Assembly: GCA_902801485.1 (NCBI GenBank)
Contig: CADCIP010000009.1
Coordinates: 1-64,000 of the forward strand
Length of the DNA: 64,000 bases
Direction: 5' to 3'
From: an uncultured Bacteroidales bacterium
GTDB taxonomy: Bacteria > Bacteroidota > Bacteroidia > Bacteroidales > Bacteroidaceae
Part shown: in pieces, positions 54,379 to 62,556 of the stretch
Layout: every line of letters starts with the position of its first letter
Position numbering within the stretch: the stretch's first letter is position 1
The notes under the pieces: model-generated
Databases searched by the model: none
Seen by the model: only the letters and a program-made list of their open reading frames with translations
Told to the model about the DNA's origin: nothing
Position numbers and translations under genes: made by a program

Positions 54379-55314
54379 TTATTTGATTTCTTCAATGTAA
54401 TAGTCTGTCAGGTGGTTGGCATCCACATTGCCTCCTGTTGATGTAAAGGTAACAAAAGAGTATTCCGTCTCGGGCGTATCTCCCCCTGTTGCCGATACGG
54501 TAACAGAACCTATCTGTTTGCCAGGCAGCTCTATCATAACGCCTGTCTGCGGATTCTTAACCTTCTTTCCCTTTGTCTTAACAGCAAAAGTATCTCCTAC
54601 CTTGATGCCCTGGCTTGCCCCACCTGCTACGAGTTGCGCATCGTTGTCGTAAGAAAGGAAATAGGTCCGCCAAGGCTTGTCGGTACACTTGTTGATGATG
54701 TTTTCGACAAGTTGTCCTATAGCCTCCGAGATTGCCTTGTCGCTGAGCGTAGCATCGTAATCTGCTCTACCACCTACACCCATCGTTGTCTTTGTAGTAA
54801 GTTCAGCCATACCTTTCCCCTCATCGGAATAGATGATGAGTCCAGTGGCAACTTCAACAAGGCGAACGGAAACAGCAGCTTCCACCACTTGCGACTTGGT
54901 ACTTGTGAAAGCCCCCGACTTACCAACATTCTTTCGGCCAAACTCCGTGATGGAGCCGATAATCATGTAATCAGCACCGATGGTTGAGAGGCCATTCTCG
55001 CTCTTCTTGGCCTCCTCGAGGAGTGCTGCAAGGTCACTACGCTCCAAAAGTAAGAATTTGCCTGAAGCAGCAAGTTTGGCAGAAAGGATGTCAAGAGCTT
55101 GCTTTCCCATAGGATCGTTCTCCTTGTCGTAGAAGATACCTTTGGCATATTGGGTTTCGTTACTAAAGCGTCCAATGGCCACTTTACGTTTAATAACTCG
55201 CGCATTTGGGTCAGCAAGGTTCTGCTGAACGGGTTCTGCTATTTCCACTTTTCGCTGAGCCTGTGAATAGGCGGCAAGCATGAAAAGCGACATAAAGAAA
55301 AGAATTTTTTTCAT
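54379..55314 (-). CDS. CsgG-family outer-membrane protein
   Basis: The start at 55314 (MKKILFFMSLFML) is preferred to a TTG 15 bases upstream. The 311-residue protein has a signal peptide ending near YSQAQ. The CsgG domain is seen in KVAIGRFSNETQ, LDILSAKLAASGKFLLLERS and IGADYMIIGSITEFGRK, with VRLVEVATGLIIYSDEGKG; these are the core of the nine-fold pore-forming family. E. coli CsgG is a lipoprotein, but here no cysteine follows the signal, so membrane attachment would differ. About 90 extra C-terminal residues (GIKVGDTFAVKTKGKKVKN) resemble the FlgT-like C-terminal module of other CsgG relatives. No curlin (CsgA/B) genes are present nearby. Confidence 0.85.
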   Translation of the reverse strand: MKKILFFMSLFMLAAYSQAQRKVEIAEPVQQNLADPNARVIKRKVAIGRFSNETQYAKGIFYDKENDPMGKQALDILSAKLAASGKFLLLERSDLAALLEEAKKSENGLSTIGADYMIIGSITEFGRKNVGKSGAFTSTKSQVVEAAVSVRLVEVATGLIIYSDEGKGMAELTTKTTMGVGGRADYDATLSDKAISEAIGQLVENIINKCTDKPWRTYFLSYDNDAQLVAGGASQGIKVGDTFAVKTKGKKVKNPQTGVMIELPGKQIGSVTVSATGGDTPETEYSFVTFTSTGGNVDANHLTDYYIEEIK

Positions 55315-55382
55315 ATCTGTTTTATTCAATTATATTTTTTCTATTTCCATGGCAAAAGACATAATACTATATATGTACGCCA

Positions 55383-55417
55383 CAAAAATAGAAAAAATTT
55401 ATTTCCCCACCATCAAA
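55383..55417 (-). promoter_or_regulatory. Possible promoter of the CsgG operon
   Basis: On the minus strand TATTTTTG (55383-55390) and TTTG (55414-55417), with a 23-base spacer longer than ideal. The leader would be about 65 bases. Confidence 0.35.
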
Positions 55418-55459
55418 TTGGGATAAAAAAACAGAAATAATGCTACTTTATAGCGAAAA

Positions 55460-55864
55460 TCAGGTCATGTTGGTCCGCATCCTTAGGATGTCCAGTACAT
55501 TATCGTAGATACTGATAACTCCAAGCGTTACGAACAAGGACATGGCAGTGGTAACAATGATGCGTGAGTTCTCGGCGAACCAGAGTAAGAAGCTGGTCTG
55601 AACTTTGAAGGTGAAAAGGGGAACATCGGCCGGCGTAGTGAGTAGGAAGCCTATGGCAGTTGCTCCACTGATGACACCTACCACAAAAGTTACGGCAATA
55701 GCCATCTTATAACGGCGGAGCGTTACCTCCTGATACTGCTTTATGTACTCTACAGCATCCAGACGCTTGGTAAGGCGTTCCATGAATTGAGCCTTATCAT
55801 CAAATTTAGGTTTTTGTGCGAGGAATAATTCCTCAAGTTCTTTATCCTTTTCCATCATACTCAT
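55460..55864 (-). CDS. Two-helix membrane protein of the ECF sigma module
   Basis: A 134-residue protein with a charged N-terminal half (MEKDKELEELFLAQKPKFDD...QFMERLTKRLDAVEYIKQY) and two transmembrane segments (about MAIAVTFVVGVISGATAIGF and IIVTTAMSLFVTLGVISIY). It follows the ECF sigma gene by 28 bases. A cytosolic, amphipathic N-terminus ahead of membrane helices is what an anti-sigma factor would show, but it has no recognisable zinc or ASD motif, so this role is only inferred from position. Confidence 0.65.
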   Translation of the reverse strand: MSMMEKDKELEELFLAQKPKFDDKAQFMERLTKRLDAVEYIKQYQEVTLRRYKMAIAVTFVVGVISGATAIGFLLTTPADVPLFTFKVQTSFLLWFAENSRIIVTTAMSLFVTLGVISIYDNVLDILRMRTNMT

Positions 55865-55892
55865 TATAGAGTTTAAAGCCAGTTTATTGCCC

Positions 55893-56369
55893 TTATCTTG
55901 TCAATTTCTCTTTAAGTTTGTCTCTTCCACGCGAGAGTTGCTTCTTAACGGCATCTTCCGAGGTTTCCGTTATCTGAGCTATCTCCTTGATGTTATAGCC
56001 AGTCAGGTAAAACAATGTAATGGCCGAGCGTTCTTTTGGGGGCAGGGTGCCAAGGGCCAGGTAAAGGTCCTCGTAAGTCTCCTCTCTGTCCCCCCCCTGT
56101 GGGAGTATTTTAATGCTCTCGTCATCAATACTTTCTGTACAATGCAGGCAGGCACGGTGATTCAGAAAGGTGTTGTGGGCAATCTTGAAGAGCCAAGAGC
56201 GGAACTTACCCTTGTCCTGATAGCCGTCCGTGGAGAGATAGGCCTTGACCAAAGTGTCCTGCGCCAGGTCGTCTGCTTCATCCTTGTTCCCGCAGCAGAG
56301 GGCGAACAGGAAACTTCTCAGTGCCTCTTGCTCGCGCTCTACGTAGGTTATGAATACTTCGCGTGTCAC
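55893..56369 (-). CDS. ECF-type RNA polymerase sigma factor
   Basis: A 158-residue sigma-70 family protein of minimal ECF layout. Region 2 is at about residues 15-70 (NKDEADDLAQDTLVKAYLS, FRSWLFKIAHNTFLNHR) and region 4 at about 107-155 (LGTLPPKERSAITLFYLTGY, IKEIAQITETSEDAVKKQLS). It would direct transcription of a stress or envelope regulon. Genes for two small membrane proteins flank it: DUF6249-like upstream (25-base gap) and a two-helix protein downstream. No promoter of the standard -7 type was found ahead of the operon, which would be compatible with autoregulation. Confidence 0.93.
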   Translation of the reverse strand: MTREVFITYVEREQEALRSFLFALCCGNKDEADDLAQDTLVKAYLSTDGYQDKGKFRSWLFKIAHNTFLNHRACLHCTESIDDESIKILPQGGDREETYEDLYLALGTLPPKERSAITLFYLTGYNIKEIAQITETSEDAVKKQLSRGRDKLKEKLTR

Positions 56370-56394
56370 TTCTCTAGACTTTAGACCCTAGGCC

Positions 56395-56838
56395 TTAGTT
56401 CTTCAACTGCAATTCTTCGGCTTCCATCTCCTTGACCAGCATCTTTTTGCCTACATTATAGTTAATCAGGAAAGCAATGCCGACAGCAAGAAGAACGAAG
56501 CCTCCTATATATAGTAGATGAAGGTTATCTACCTCCATTCCTCCCATAAAATCCACCCAGATAGCTGCAGCTAAAAGAGCTACGCCCAGGAATGTGGTGA
56601 TACATGCACCTAAAAGCTTTTCGAGCAGTTTCTCCTTCAACAGCTTTTTCTTGGGAGAGATTTTCTTGATCAGTTCCTCAATGTCCATTTCGGGGTTCTT
56701 TTCGATAGCAGCCAATACAATTTCCGTCTGTTTGTTGGTCTCGTTCATTTTCTGACGAACACCCATTAAAATTCCTACGATGGGAAGAATACATCCACAT
56801 GCTACGGGAACGATGATTTGAACTAAATTATGATCCAT
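56395..56838 (-). CDS. DUF6249-like membrane protein
   Basis: A 147-residue protein with three hydrophobic helices: near the N-terminus (VQIIVPVACGCILPIVGILM), in the middle (ACITTFLGVALLAAAIWV) and near the end (LLYIGGFVLLAVGIAFLINY). A charged cytosolic loop (PEMDIEELIKKISPKKKLLK) lies between the first two. This layout is typical of the DUF6249 proteins that accompany ECF sigma factors in Bacteroidota. It is the first gene of the operon; it may sense or transmit an envelope signal, but no function is established. Confidence 0.75.
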   Translation of the reverse strand: MDHNLVQIIVPVACGCILPIVGILMGVRQKMNETNKQTEIVLAAIEKNPEMDIEELIKKISPKKKLLKEKLLEKLLGACITTFLGVALLAAAIWVDFMGGMEVDNLHLLYIGGFVLLAVGIAFLINYNVGKKMLVKEMEAEELQLKN

Positions 56839-56941
56839 CTTCTTTTATCTTTATGAGTTAAACATTTTGTAATTTCCGAACCGGTTTCTACACATATAAC
56901 AAGTCGGAAAGACAAAAGGTGACGTCGGGAATAAAAAAATC

Positions 56942-58231
56942 TCAATATTTCTCTATGAAATCTGTCACCAAACGGAAAACTGGTTCGTAGCTGTCGAACT
57001 TTACGGTCTTGTAAGTGTCAAAGATGGTGTGATAGTATTGAAAAGCATCGCCTTTCTCGTTCTCCAGGAATATACAAGGTACGTGACGGAAAGCGAATGG
57101 GTAATGGTCGCTATTGGCGGCCAAATCGCCACGATGGAGAGAGGTGAAGTGCTTCTTTTCGGTGTTTATCTGATTAAACAGCTGATAGCCACGCATACCT
57201 TCGTCGCTTACCTCGCAATACTGTACAGGATTGTTGTCGCCAATCATATCTATATTAAATAAGTACTTTATTTGCGTAAGAGGTACTATGGGGTTGTTGG
57301 CGAAAAACTCCGAACCGCGCAGGTTGGCATCCTCGCCCGAGAAGGAAAGGAAATACATATCATACTGAGGTTTATGTTTGGCGTAGTAGGCTGCCAGAGT
57401 AACGATGCAGGCGGTACCCGAAGCGTTATCGTTGGCACCGGCATAAAAGACTTTCTTGCCTAAGTTCCCCAGATGATCGTAGTGTGCAGTAAAGACATAG
57501 CAGCTATCGTGTCGTTGTCCCTCAACTTTGGCAATGACATTGAAGCACTCGTAATCCTTCAGGAACTTACTGTCGACATCCAGTTTTACACGCTGAACAT
57601 CCTTGACAGCCTCGGGTGTCACCCAGATGATGGGCTTGTCAACTACGCGATGACCATAAGCCTTAAAGAACTTAATGGGTGCGGGCCATGTGTAGATGAG
57701 TCCGGCATTGTTGCACTCGCCTGCTTTTTGAAGCCGCTGGAAATCCTTGCTGTGACGATAGGTGAACCAGAACTCACAAGCCACCAGGCAGTTGGCATAC
57801 TCAGGTTTGGCAAGGTCGGCAAACATACGGTCGGCATCGTAGTTGAGCGTATCTACGTGGTAAACGGGAAACTCACCATGTACACCGGGAGAATACTCTC
57901 GCATGGAAAAATCCACTCCGGGAGTGAGTGTTTTCCAAGTTGTTCCCTCTTTCCCGGGAGAGGGATTGCGGGTGAGGCCTTCCATCTCCATTTTTCCGCT
58001 GAACGTGTTGATGTCCAAGTTAAAAGGTTGTAATATGACTTCATCTACTCCTGCTTTTTGGTATTCTTTTTGCAAGAATTTGCCTGCCTTGTTGGCACCA
58101 CCCTTGGCATAGCCTCGTCCCTGATACCTCGTGCTACTCAATTCCTTAATTACTCTCTTGTAATGCGCCAAATCCTGTGCGCTCACCGGCATGAATCCCA
58201 AAGCCAGCAAAAAAATCAGTATTTTTTTCAT
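56942..58231 (-). CDS. M28-family zinc aminopeptidase-like protein
   Basis: A 429-residue exported protein (signal ...FMPVSAQ). The M28 dizinc site is complete: H in FTAHYDHLG, bridging D in AGANDNASGTA, catalytic and metal E in SFSGEDANLRGSE, D in NIDMIGDNN and H in YYHTIFDT. A protease-associated-like insert occupies about residues 100-235. It would trim peptides in the periplasm or outside. At about residue 85 the peptide GLTRNPSPGKEGTT is encoded by a CCCTCT...GGGAGAGGG palindrome (57935-57985) of the type usually found between genes, apparently inserted in frame in a loop far from the active site. Confidence 0.9.
   Translation of the reverse strand: MKKILIFLLALGFMPVSAQDLAHYKRVIKELSSTRYQGRGYAKGGANKAGKFLQKEYQKAGVDEVILQPFNLDINTFSGKMEMEGLTRNPSPGKEGTTWKTLTPGVDFSMREYSPGVHGEFPVYHVDTLNYDADRMFADLAKPEYANCLVACEFWFTYRHSKDFQRLQKAGECNNAGLIYTWPAPIKFFKAYGHRVVDKPIIWVTPEAVKDVQRVKLDVDSKFLKDYECFNVIAKVEGQRHDSCYVFTAHYDHLGNLGKKVFYAGANDNASGTACIVTLAAYYAKHKPQYDMYFLSFSGEDANLRGSEFFANNPIVPLTQIKYLFNIDMIGDNNPVQYCEVSDEGMRGYQLFNQINTEKKHFTSLHRGDLAANSDHYPFAFRHVPCIFLENEKGDAFQYYHTIFDTYKTVKFDSYEPVFRLVTDFIEKY
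57935..57985. repeat. In-frame GC-rich palindromic repeat within the M28 peptidase gene
   Basis: CCCTCTTTCCCGGGAGAGGG followed by ATTGCGGGTGAGGCC. On the gene strand it reads LTRNPSPGKEG, a peptide pattern known from many bacteria as the translation of a dispersed repeat rather than a domain. Confidence 0.65.
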
Positions 58232-58296
58232 AAATCTTCTCTAAAACCCACCACTAAAAGGGAGGCTAATATTTAAGGTTATACAAATAATTTTTT

Positions 58297-59196
58297 TTAT
58301 TTTTCACTATTCACTTCCTTTGGTTCCACATGCACAGCAATGTGTGTGTCCTCGCCATAATGGCTGCGTAGCAAGTCCTCCACCTCTGAAGCTTTATCAT
58401 GCGCCTCACGAAGCGGCATATTGCCATCCATAAGGATGTGCAACTCGATGGCATAGTGGTTGCCTATCCTGCGTGTACGCAGGTCGTGCGGCTCAGCCAC
58501 ACCCTGGACAGAAGCCGTCAACTGAAGAATCTCGTTCTCCACTTCATCGGGCAGGGAGTGTTCCATCAAATCGCCAATGCCGTCGCGTAACAAAAAAACG
58601 GCAACCTTTATGATAAACAGACCCACTATGACGGATGCTATAGGGTCGAGCACCGTCCACTTTTGTCCCAAGAATATGGCGCCGCCAATACCAATGGCCG
58701 TACCGACGGATGAAAGAGCATCGCTCCTGTGATGCCATGCATTGGCTTCTATCGCCTGCGAGTGAAGCTTTCGGGCCTCGACCATAGAATAACGGAACGT
58801 GCTCTCTTTGAGGACAATTGACAACACTGCCGCCCACAAAGCTAACAATCCGGGGGCCTGCAACTGCGCCCCTCCGACCCAAGCAACAACCTTTGTGGCA
58901 CCTCCATAAACAATGCCAATGGCCACCAACAACAAGGCAATGCCAATGATAGTCATGGCCAGCGTCTCGTATTTGCCATGGCCGTAATCGTGCGACTTAT
59001 CCTGAGGCTTTCCACTGATATGAACAAAGAAAATGACAATGACGTCCGTCACAAAATCGCTGAGCGAATGGATGGCATCAGCCACCATTGCAGCACTGTG
59101 GCCCATGATTCCGGCAACAAACTTGGAAACCAGCAGAACCACGTTTACTACGCCTCCAACCAGCGTAACTTTGTATATTTGACGGCTCCTTTCCAT
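58297..59196 (-). CDS. Cation diffusion facilitator transporter
   Basis: A 299-residue inner-membrane transporter. The start at 59196 (MERSRQIYKVTL) is chosen since the -7 box at 59218-59225 would put the longer in-frame start at 59250 upstream of the transcript. CDF features: AAMVADAIHSLSDFVTDV with the first metal-site aspartates, SHDYGHGKYETLA between helices 2 and 3, then ANAWHHRSDALSSVGTAIG with the H..D site, and a C-terminal cytosolic domain (LRTRRIGNHYAIELHILMDG). It exports Zn2+, Mn2+ or another divalent ion by proton exchange; the HxxxD pattern favours zinc without proving it. Confidence 0.92.
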   Translation of the reverse strand: MERSRQIYKVTLVGGVVNVVLLVSKFVAGIMGHSAAMVADAIHSLSDFVTDVIVIFFVHISGKPQDKSHDYGHGKYETLAMTIIGIALLLVAIGIVYGGATKVVAWVGGAQLQAPGLLALWAAVLSIVLKESTFRYSMVEARKLHSQAIEANAWHHRSDALSSVGTAIGIGGAIFLGQKWTVLDPIASVIVGLFIIKVAVFLLRDGIGDLMEHSLPDEVENEILQLTASVQGVAEPHDLRTRRIGNHYAIELHILMDGNMPLREAHDKASEVEDLLRSHYGEDTHIAVHVEPKEVNSEK

Positions 59197-59217
59197 AGGA
59201 AAATGCGATTTTGCCAA

Positions 59218-59251
59218 CAAAATTACCACTTTATTCTCAGAATCGGCCAAA
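59218..59251 (-). promoter_or_regulatory. Promoter of the CDF gene
   Basis: On the minus strand TTTG (59248-59251), a 22-base spacer and TAATTTTG (59218-59225). It faces the phoA-like gene's -7 box at 59269, so the two promoters lie back to back. Confidence 0.45.
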
Positions 59252-59268
59252 AAATGCAGAAAAAGTGC

Positions 59269-59276
59269 TAAATTTG
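59269..59276 (+). promoter_or_regulatory. -7 box of the alkaline phosphatase gene
   Basis: TAAATTTG, 49 bases before the ATG. No TTTG is found at the proper upstream distance. Confidence 0.4.
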
Positions 59277-59325
59277 TGCCGCAAATAGAATTTTTATCAA
59301 AAATAAAATAAAAAACGATACTATT

Positions 59326-60735
59326 ATGAAACAGCGAATCCTCGGCTGCCTGTTGGCAGTTCTTATGAGTCTTAGCGCTATGGCAGAAGTGAAGTACGTA
59401 TTCTACTTCATTGGCGATGGCATGGGTGTGAACCAGATTAACGTTACAGAAACCTATCAGGCTGCCTTGAAGGGCAAGATAGGTTTTGAACCCCTCTTGA
59501 TGTCGAGTCTCCCCGTTGTGGGTATGGTGAATACCTATTCTGCAACGAATGGTGTCACCGACTCAGCTGCCGGTGGCACAGCCTTAGCTACCGGAAAGAA
59601 GACCAAGAACGGCGCCATTGGCGTATTGAAGGATTTGCAGACTCCCTGCTATAGCATTGCTCAGTGGGCTAAGAACTCTGGCAAGGCCGTAGGTGTGGCT
59701 ACCTCGGTAGCTGTTACCCATGCAACCCCCGCCTCCTTCTTTGGTCATCAGCCCGACCGTAACATGTACTATGAATTGGGTAAAGACTTGTGCAAGAGCG
59801 GATTCGACTTCTTTGGTGGTTCCGATTTCCATCGCCCCTATACCAAGGAGGGTGAGCCCTCGCTGCACGAGCAGGCTAAGGCTGCCGGCTACACCATTGT
59901 TAAGGGTTATAAGGAGTATATGAAGAAGGGTCGTCAGGCAGAGAAACTCTGTCTCTTTCAGAGCGATAAGGCAAACGAGAAGCTGGCCAGCGACCAGATT
60001 CCTTATGCACTGGACCGGACAAAGGATGACCTGACACTAGAGGAGATTGTACGCGCCGGTATCAACTTCCTGAGCTCAAAGAACACCGACGGTTTCTTCT
60101 TCGAAGTAGAAGGCGGTATGATTGACTGGGCTTGCCACAGCAACGATATCGGTAACTGTATCAATGAGGTTATTGACTTTGATAAGGCCATTAAGGTGGC
60201 TTATGAGTTCTATGAGCAGCACCCCGATGAGACTATCATCGTAATCAGTGCCGACCACGAGACTGGCGGTCTGGTAATGGGTGTTGGACCTTATGAGATT
60301 CATACCGACCTATTGAAGTACCAGCGTAAGAGCATCAATGAGTTGAAGTGGATGCTGAGAGAGCAGTACAAGAAGGCTCCCAAGAAGTTTACATGGGAAG
60401 CAGTAGATAAGGTGCTGAAGGAAGAGATGGGCTTTGGCGCAGGTATCGACCTGAACGACAAGCAGAAAGAACGTATTCAGAACCGTTGGAAGGAAATAGA
60501 GAAAGCTATAAAGGAAGATAAGAAAGTGAACGACCGCATTGGTGACCTGTGCGAAACTACTAAGCACATCCTAAGCGAGGTGGCTATGATCAGTTGGGCC
60601 AGCGGCGGACATTCAAACGGCTATGTACCCATCTATGCTATCGGTCCTGGCACAGAGATTTTCCAGGGACGTATCGATAACATAGAGATCGCTCCGGGTA
60701 TGGCCAAAATTGCCGGCTATAAGGTAGAACAATAA
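59326..60735 (+). CDS. phoA: Alkaline phosphatase
   Basis: A 469-residue periplasmic phosphomonoesterase (signal ...LSLSAMA). Active-site serine lies in GVTDSAAGGTALATGKKT, matching the DSA.. nucleophile of alkaline phosphatases. Metal ligands are visible in FIGDGMG (D), FFEVEGGMIDWACH (E..D..H) and ISADHETGG (D, H), with a final histidine in ASGGHSNGYVP. It releases phosphate from exported esters. It is read in the same direction as typA, 6 bases apart, so the two share a transcript even though their functions are unrelated. Confidence 0.93.
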   Translation: MKQRILGCLLAVLMSLSAMAEVKYVFYFIGDGMGVNQINVTETYQAALKGKIGFEPLLMSSLPVVGMVNTYSATNGVTDSAAGGTALATGKKTKNGAIGVLKDLQTPCYSIAQWAKNSGKAVGVATSVAVTHATPASFFGHQPDRNMYYELGKDLCKSGFDFFGGSDFHRPYTKEGEPSLHEQAKAAGYTIVKGYKEYMKKGRQAEKLCLFQSDKANEKLASDQIPYALDRTKDDLTLEEIVRAGINFLSSKNTDGFFFEVEGGMIDWACHSNDIGNCINEVIDFDKAIKVAYEFYEQHPDETIIVISADHETGGLVMGVGPYEIHTDLLKYQRKSINELKWMLREQYKKAPKKFTWEAVDKVLKEEMGFGAGIDLNDKQKERIQNRWKEIEKAIKEDKKVNDRIGDLCETTKHILSEVAMISWASGGHSNGYVPIYAIGPGTEIFQGRIDNIEIAPGMAKIAGYKVEQ

Positions 60736-60741
60736 ACATAT

Positions 60742-62541
60742 ATGCAGAGTATTAGAAACATAGCAATCATTGCCCACGTAGATCACGGAAAGACTACGTT
60801 GGTAGATAAGATGTTGCTGGCCGGTAACCTTTTCCGCGAGAACCAGCAGACAGGTGAATTGATGTTGGATAACAACGAGTTGGAGCGTGAGCGCGGAATC
60901 ACCATCCTCTCTAAGAACGTTAGTATTAATTACAAGAACACCAAGATAAACATCATTGACACTCCGGGCCATAGCGATTTTGGCGGTGAAGTAGAGCGTG
61001 TACTGAATATGGCCGACGGATGCCTCTTGTTGGTAGATGCCTTTGAGGGTCCTATGCCTCAGACGCGTTTCGTGCTGCAGAAGGCATTGCAGATCGGTCT
61101 AAAGCCCGTTGTGGTCATCAACAAGGTGGACAAACCCAATTGCCGGCCCGAAGAGGTTTACGAGATGGTATTCGACCTGATGTGTGACTTGGATGCAACG
61201 GAAGACCAGTTAGACTTCCCTGTTATCTACGGTTCAGCCAAGAACGGATGGATGAGTGAAGACTGGAACAAGCCGACAGATAACATTACCTATCTGCTGG
61301 ACAGTATACTGGAATTCATCCCTGCACCCGAAGTGCTGGAGGGTACGCCCCAAATGCTCATCACCAGTCTGGATTACAGCAATTACACAGGTCGTATTGC
61401 TGTAGGACGAGTACACCGTGGCACTTTGAAGGAGGGAATGAATATTACCATTGTTCATCGCGACGGCAGTAAAGAAAAGACAAAAATCAAGGAACTGCAT
61501 ACTTTCACGGGTATGGGTCGCCAGAAAATCGCAGAAGTATCAAGTGGCGATATCTGTGCCATTGTCGGCTTGGAGAATTTTGAAATTGGAGATACCATCT
61601 GCGATTTCGAAAACCCAGAACCGCTGCCACCCATCAGCATTGATGAGCCCACCATGAGTATGCTCTTTACCATTAACGACTCTCCGTTCTTTGGCAAAGA
61701 AGGTAAATATTGCACCAGCCGTCATATCGGCGAGCGTCTGGCCAAAGAGCTGGAGAAGAACCTGGCACTCCGGGTGGAAACGCCAGAGGGATATACCGAC
61801 CGTTGGATAGTTTCGGGCCGTGGTGTGCTGCACCTGAGTGTATTGATTGAAACCATGCGTCGCGAAGGCTATGAACTGCAAGTAGGGCAGCCTCAGGTAA
61901 TTTATAAGGAGATTGAAGGCATAAAGTGCGAACCCATAGAGGAGATGACCATCAATGTACCTGAGGAATTTGCCAGCAAGATGATAGATATGGTTACCCG
62001 CCGTAAGGGTGAGATGACCAGTATGGAGAGTCAGGGTGAACGTGTGAACATTGAGTTTAATATTCCCAGCCGTGGCATCATCGGTCTGCGTACCAATATG
62101 CTGACAGCCAGTCAGGGCGAAGCTATTATTGCACACCGCTTCAAGGAGTATCAGCCATATAAAGGCGAAATAACCCGACGTGTGAACGGATCACTTATTG
62201 CCTTGGAGAGTGGAAACGCATATGCATACGCTATAGACCATCTTCAGGACAGAGGGCGCTTCTTTATTGAGCCTCAAGATCAAGTATATGCTGGCCAGGT
62301 GGTTGGAGAGCATGTTCACGACAACGATATTGTGATAAACGTATGCAAAGCTAAGCAACTGACCAATGTACGAGCCAGTGGAACGGATGAGAAAGCACAT
62401 ATTATACCTGCCACCATCTTTTCATTGGAAGAGGCACTGGAATACATCAAGGAAGATGAGTATGTAGAGGTAACCCCCAAGAGCATGCGTATGCGCAAGG
62501 TGATTCTGGATCATCTGGAGAGGAAAAGAGCGAATAAATAG
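60742..62541 (+). CDS. typA: Ribosome-associated GTPase TypA/BipA
   Basis: A 599-residue translational GTPase of standard length. G1 [10 protein letters not shown]2 RERGITI, G3 [12 protein letters not shown]4 NKVDK, then EF-G-like domains II, III and V ([20 protein letters not shown] is diagnostic of TypA) and the BipA-specific C-terminal domain ([13 protein letters not shown]). It binds the ribosome and assists assembly and growth under stress. It follows the alkaline phosphatase gene by 6 bases. Confidence 0.97.
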   Translation: MQSIRNIAIIAHVDHGKTTLVDKMLLAGNLFRENQQTGELMLDNNELERERGITILSKNVSINYKNTKINIIDTPGHSDFGGEVERVLNMADGCLLLVDAFEGPMPQTRFVLQKALQIGLKPVVVINKVDKPNCRPEEVYEMVFDLMCDLDATEDQLDFPVIYGSAKNGWMSEDWNKPTDNITYLLDSILEFIPAPEVLEGTPQMLITSLDYSNYTGRIAVGRVHRGTLKEGMNITIVHRDGSKEKTKIKELHTFTGMGRQKIAEVSSGDICAIVGLENFEIGDTICDFENPEPLPPISIDEPTMSMLFTINDSPFFGKEGKYCTSRHIGERLAKELEKNLALRVETPEGYTDRWIVSGRGVLHLSVLIETMRREGYELQVGQPQVIYKEIEGIKCEPIEEMTINVPEEFASKMIDMVTRRKGEMTSMESQGERVNIEFNIPSRGIIGLRTNMLTASQGEAIIAHRFKEYQPYKGEITRRVNGSLIALESGNAYAYAIDHLQDRGRFFIEPQDQVYAGQVVGEHVHDNDIVINVCKAKQLTNVRASGTDEKAHIIPATIFSLEEALEYIKEDEYVEVTPKSMRMRKVILDHLERKRANK

Positions 62542-62556
62542 TTGAGAGTTTAGAGT

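Noticed and set aside
54379-55314. True curli (type VIII) secretion operon
   Set aside because: No CsgA, CsgB, CsgE or CsgF-like genes are present; the neighbours are DUF4810 and GNA1162 families.
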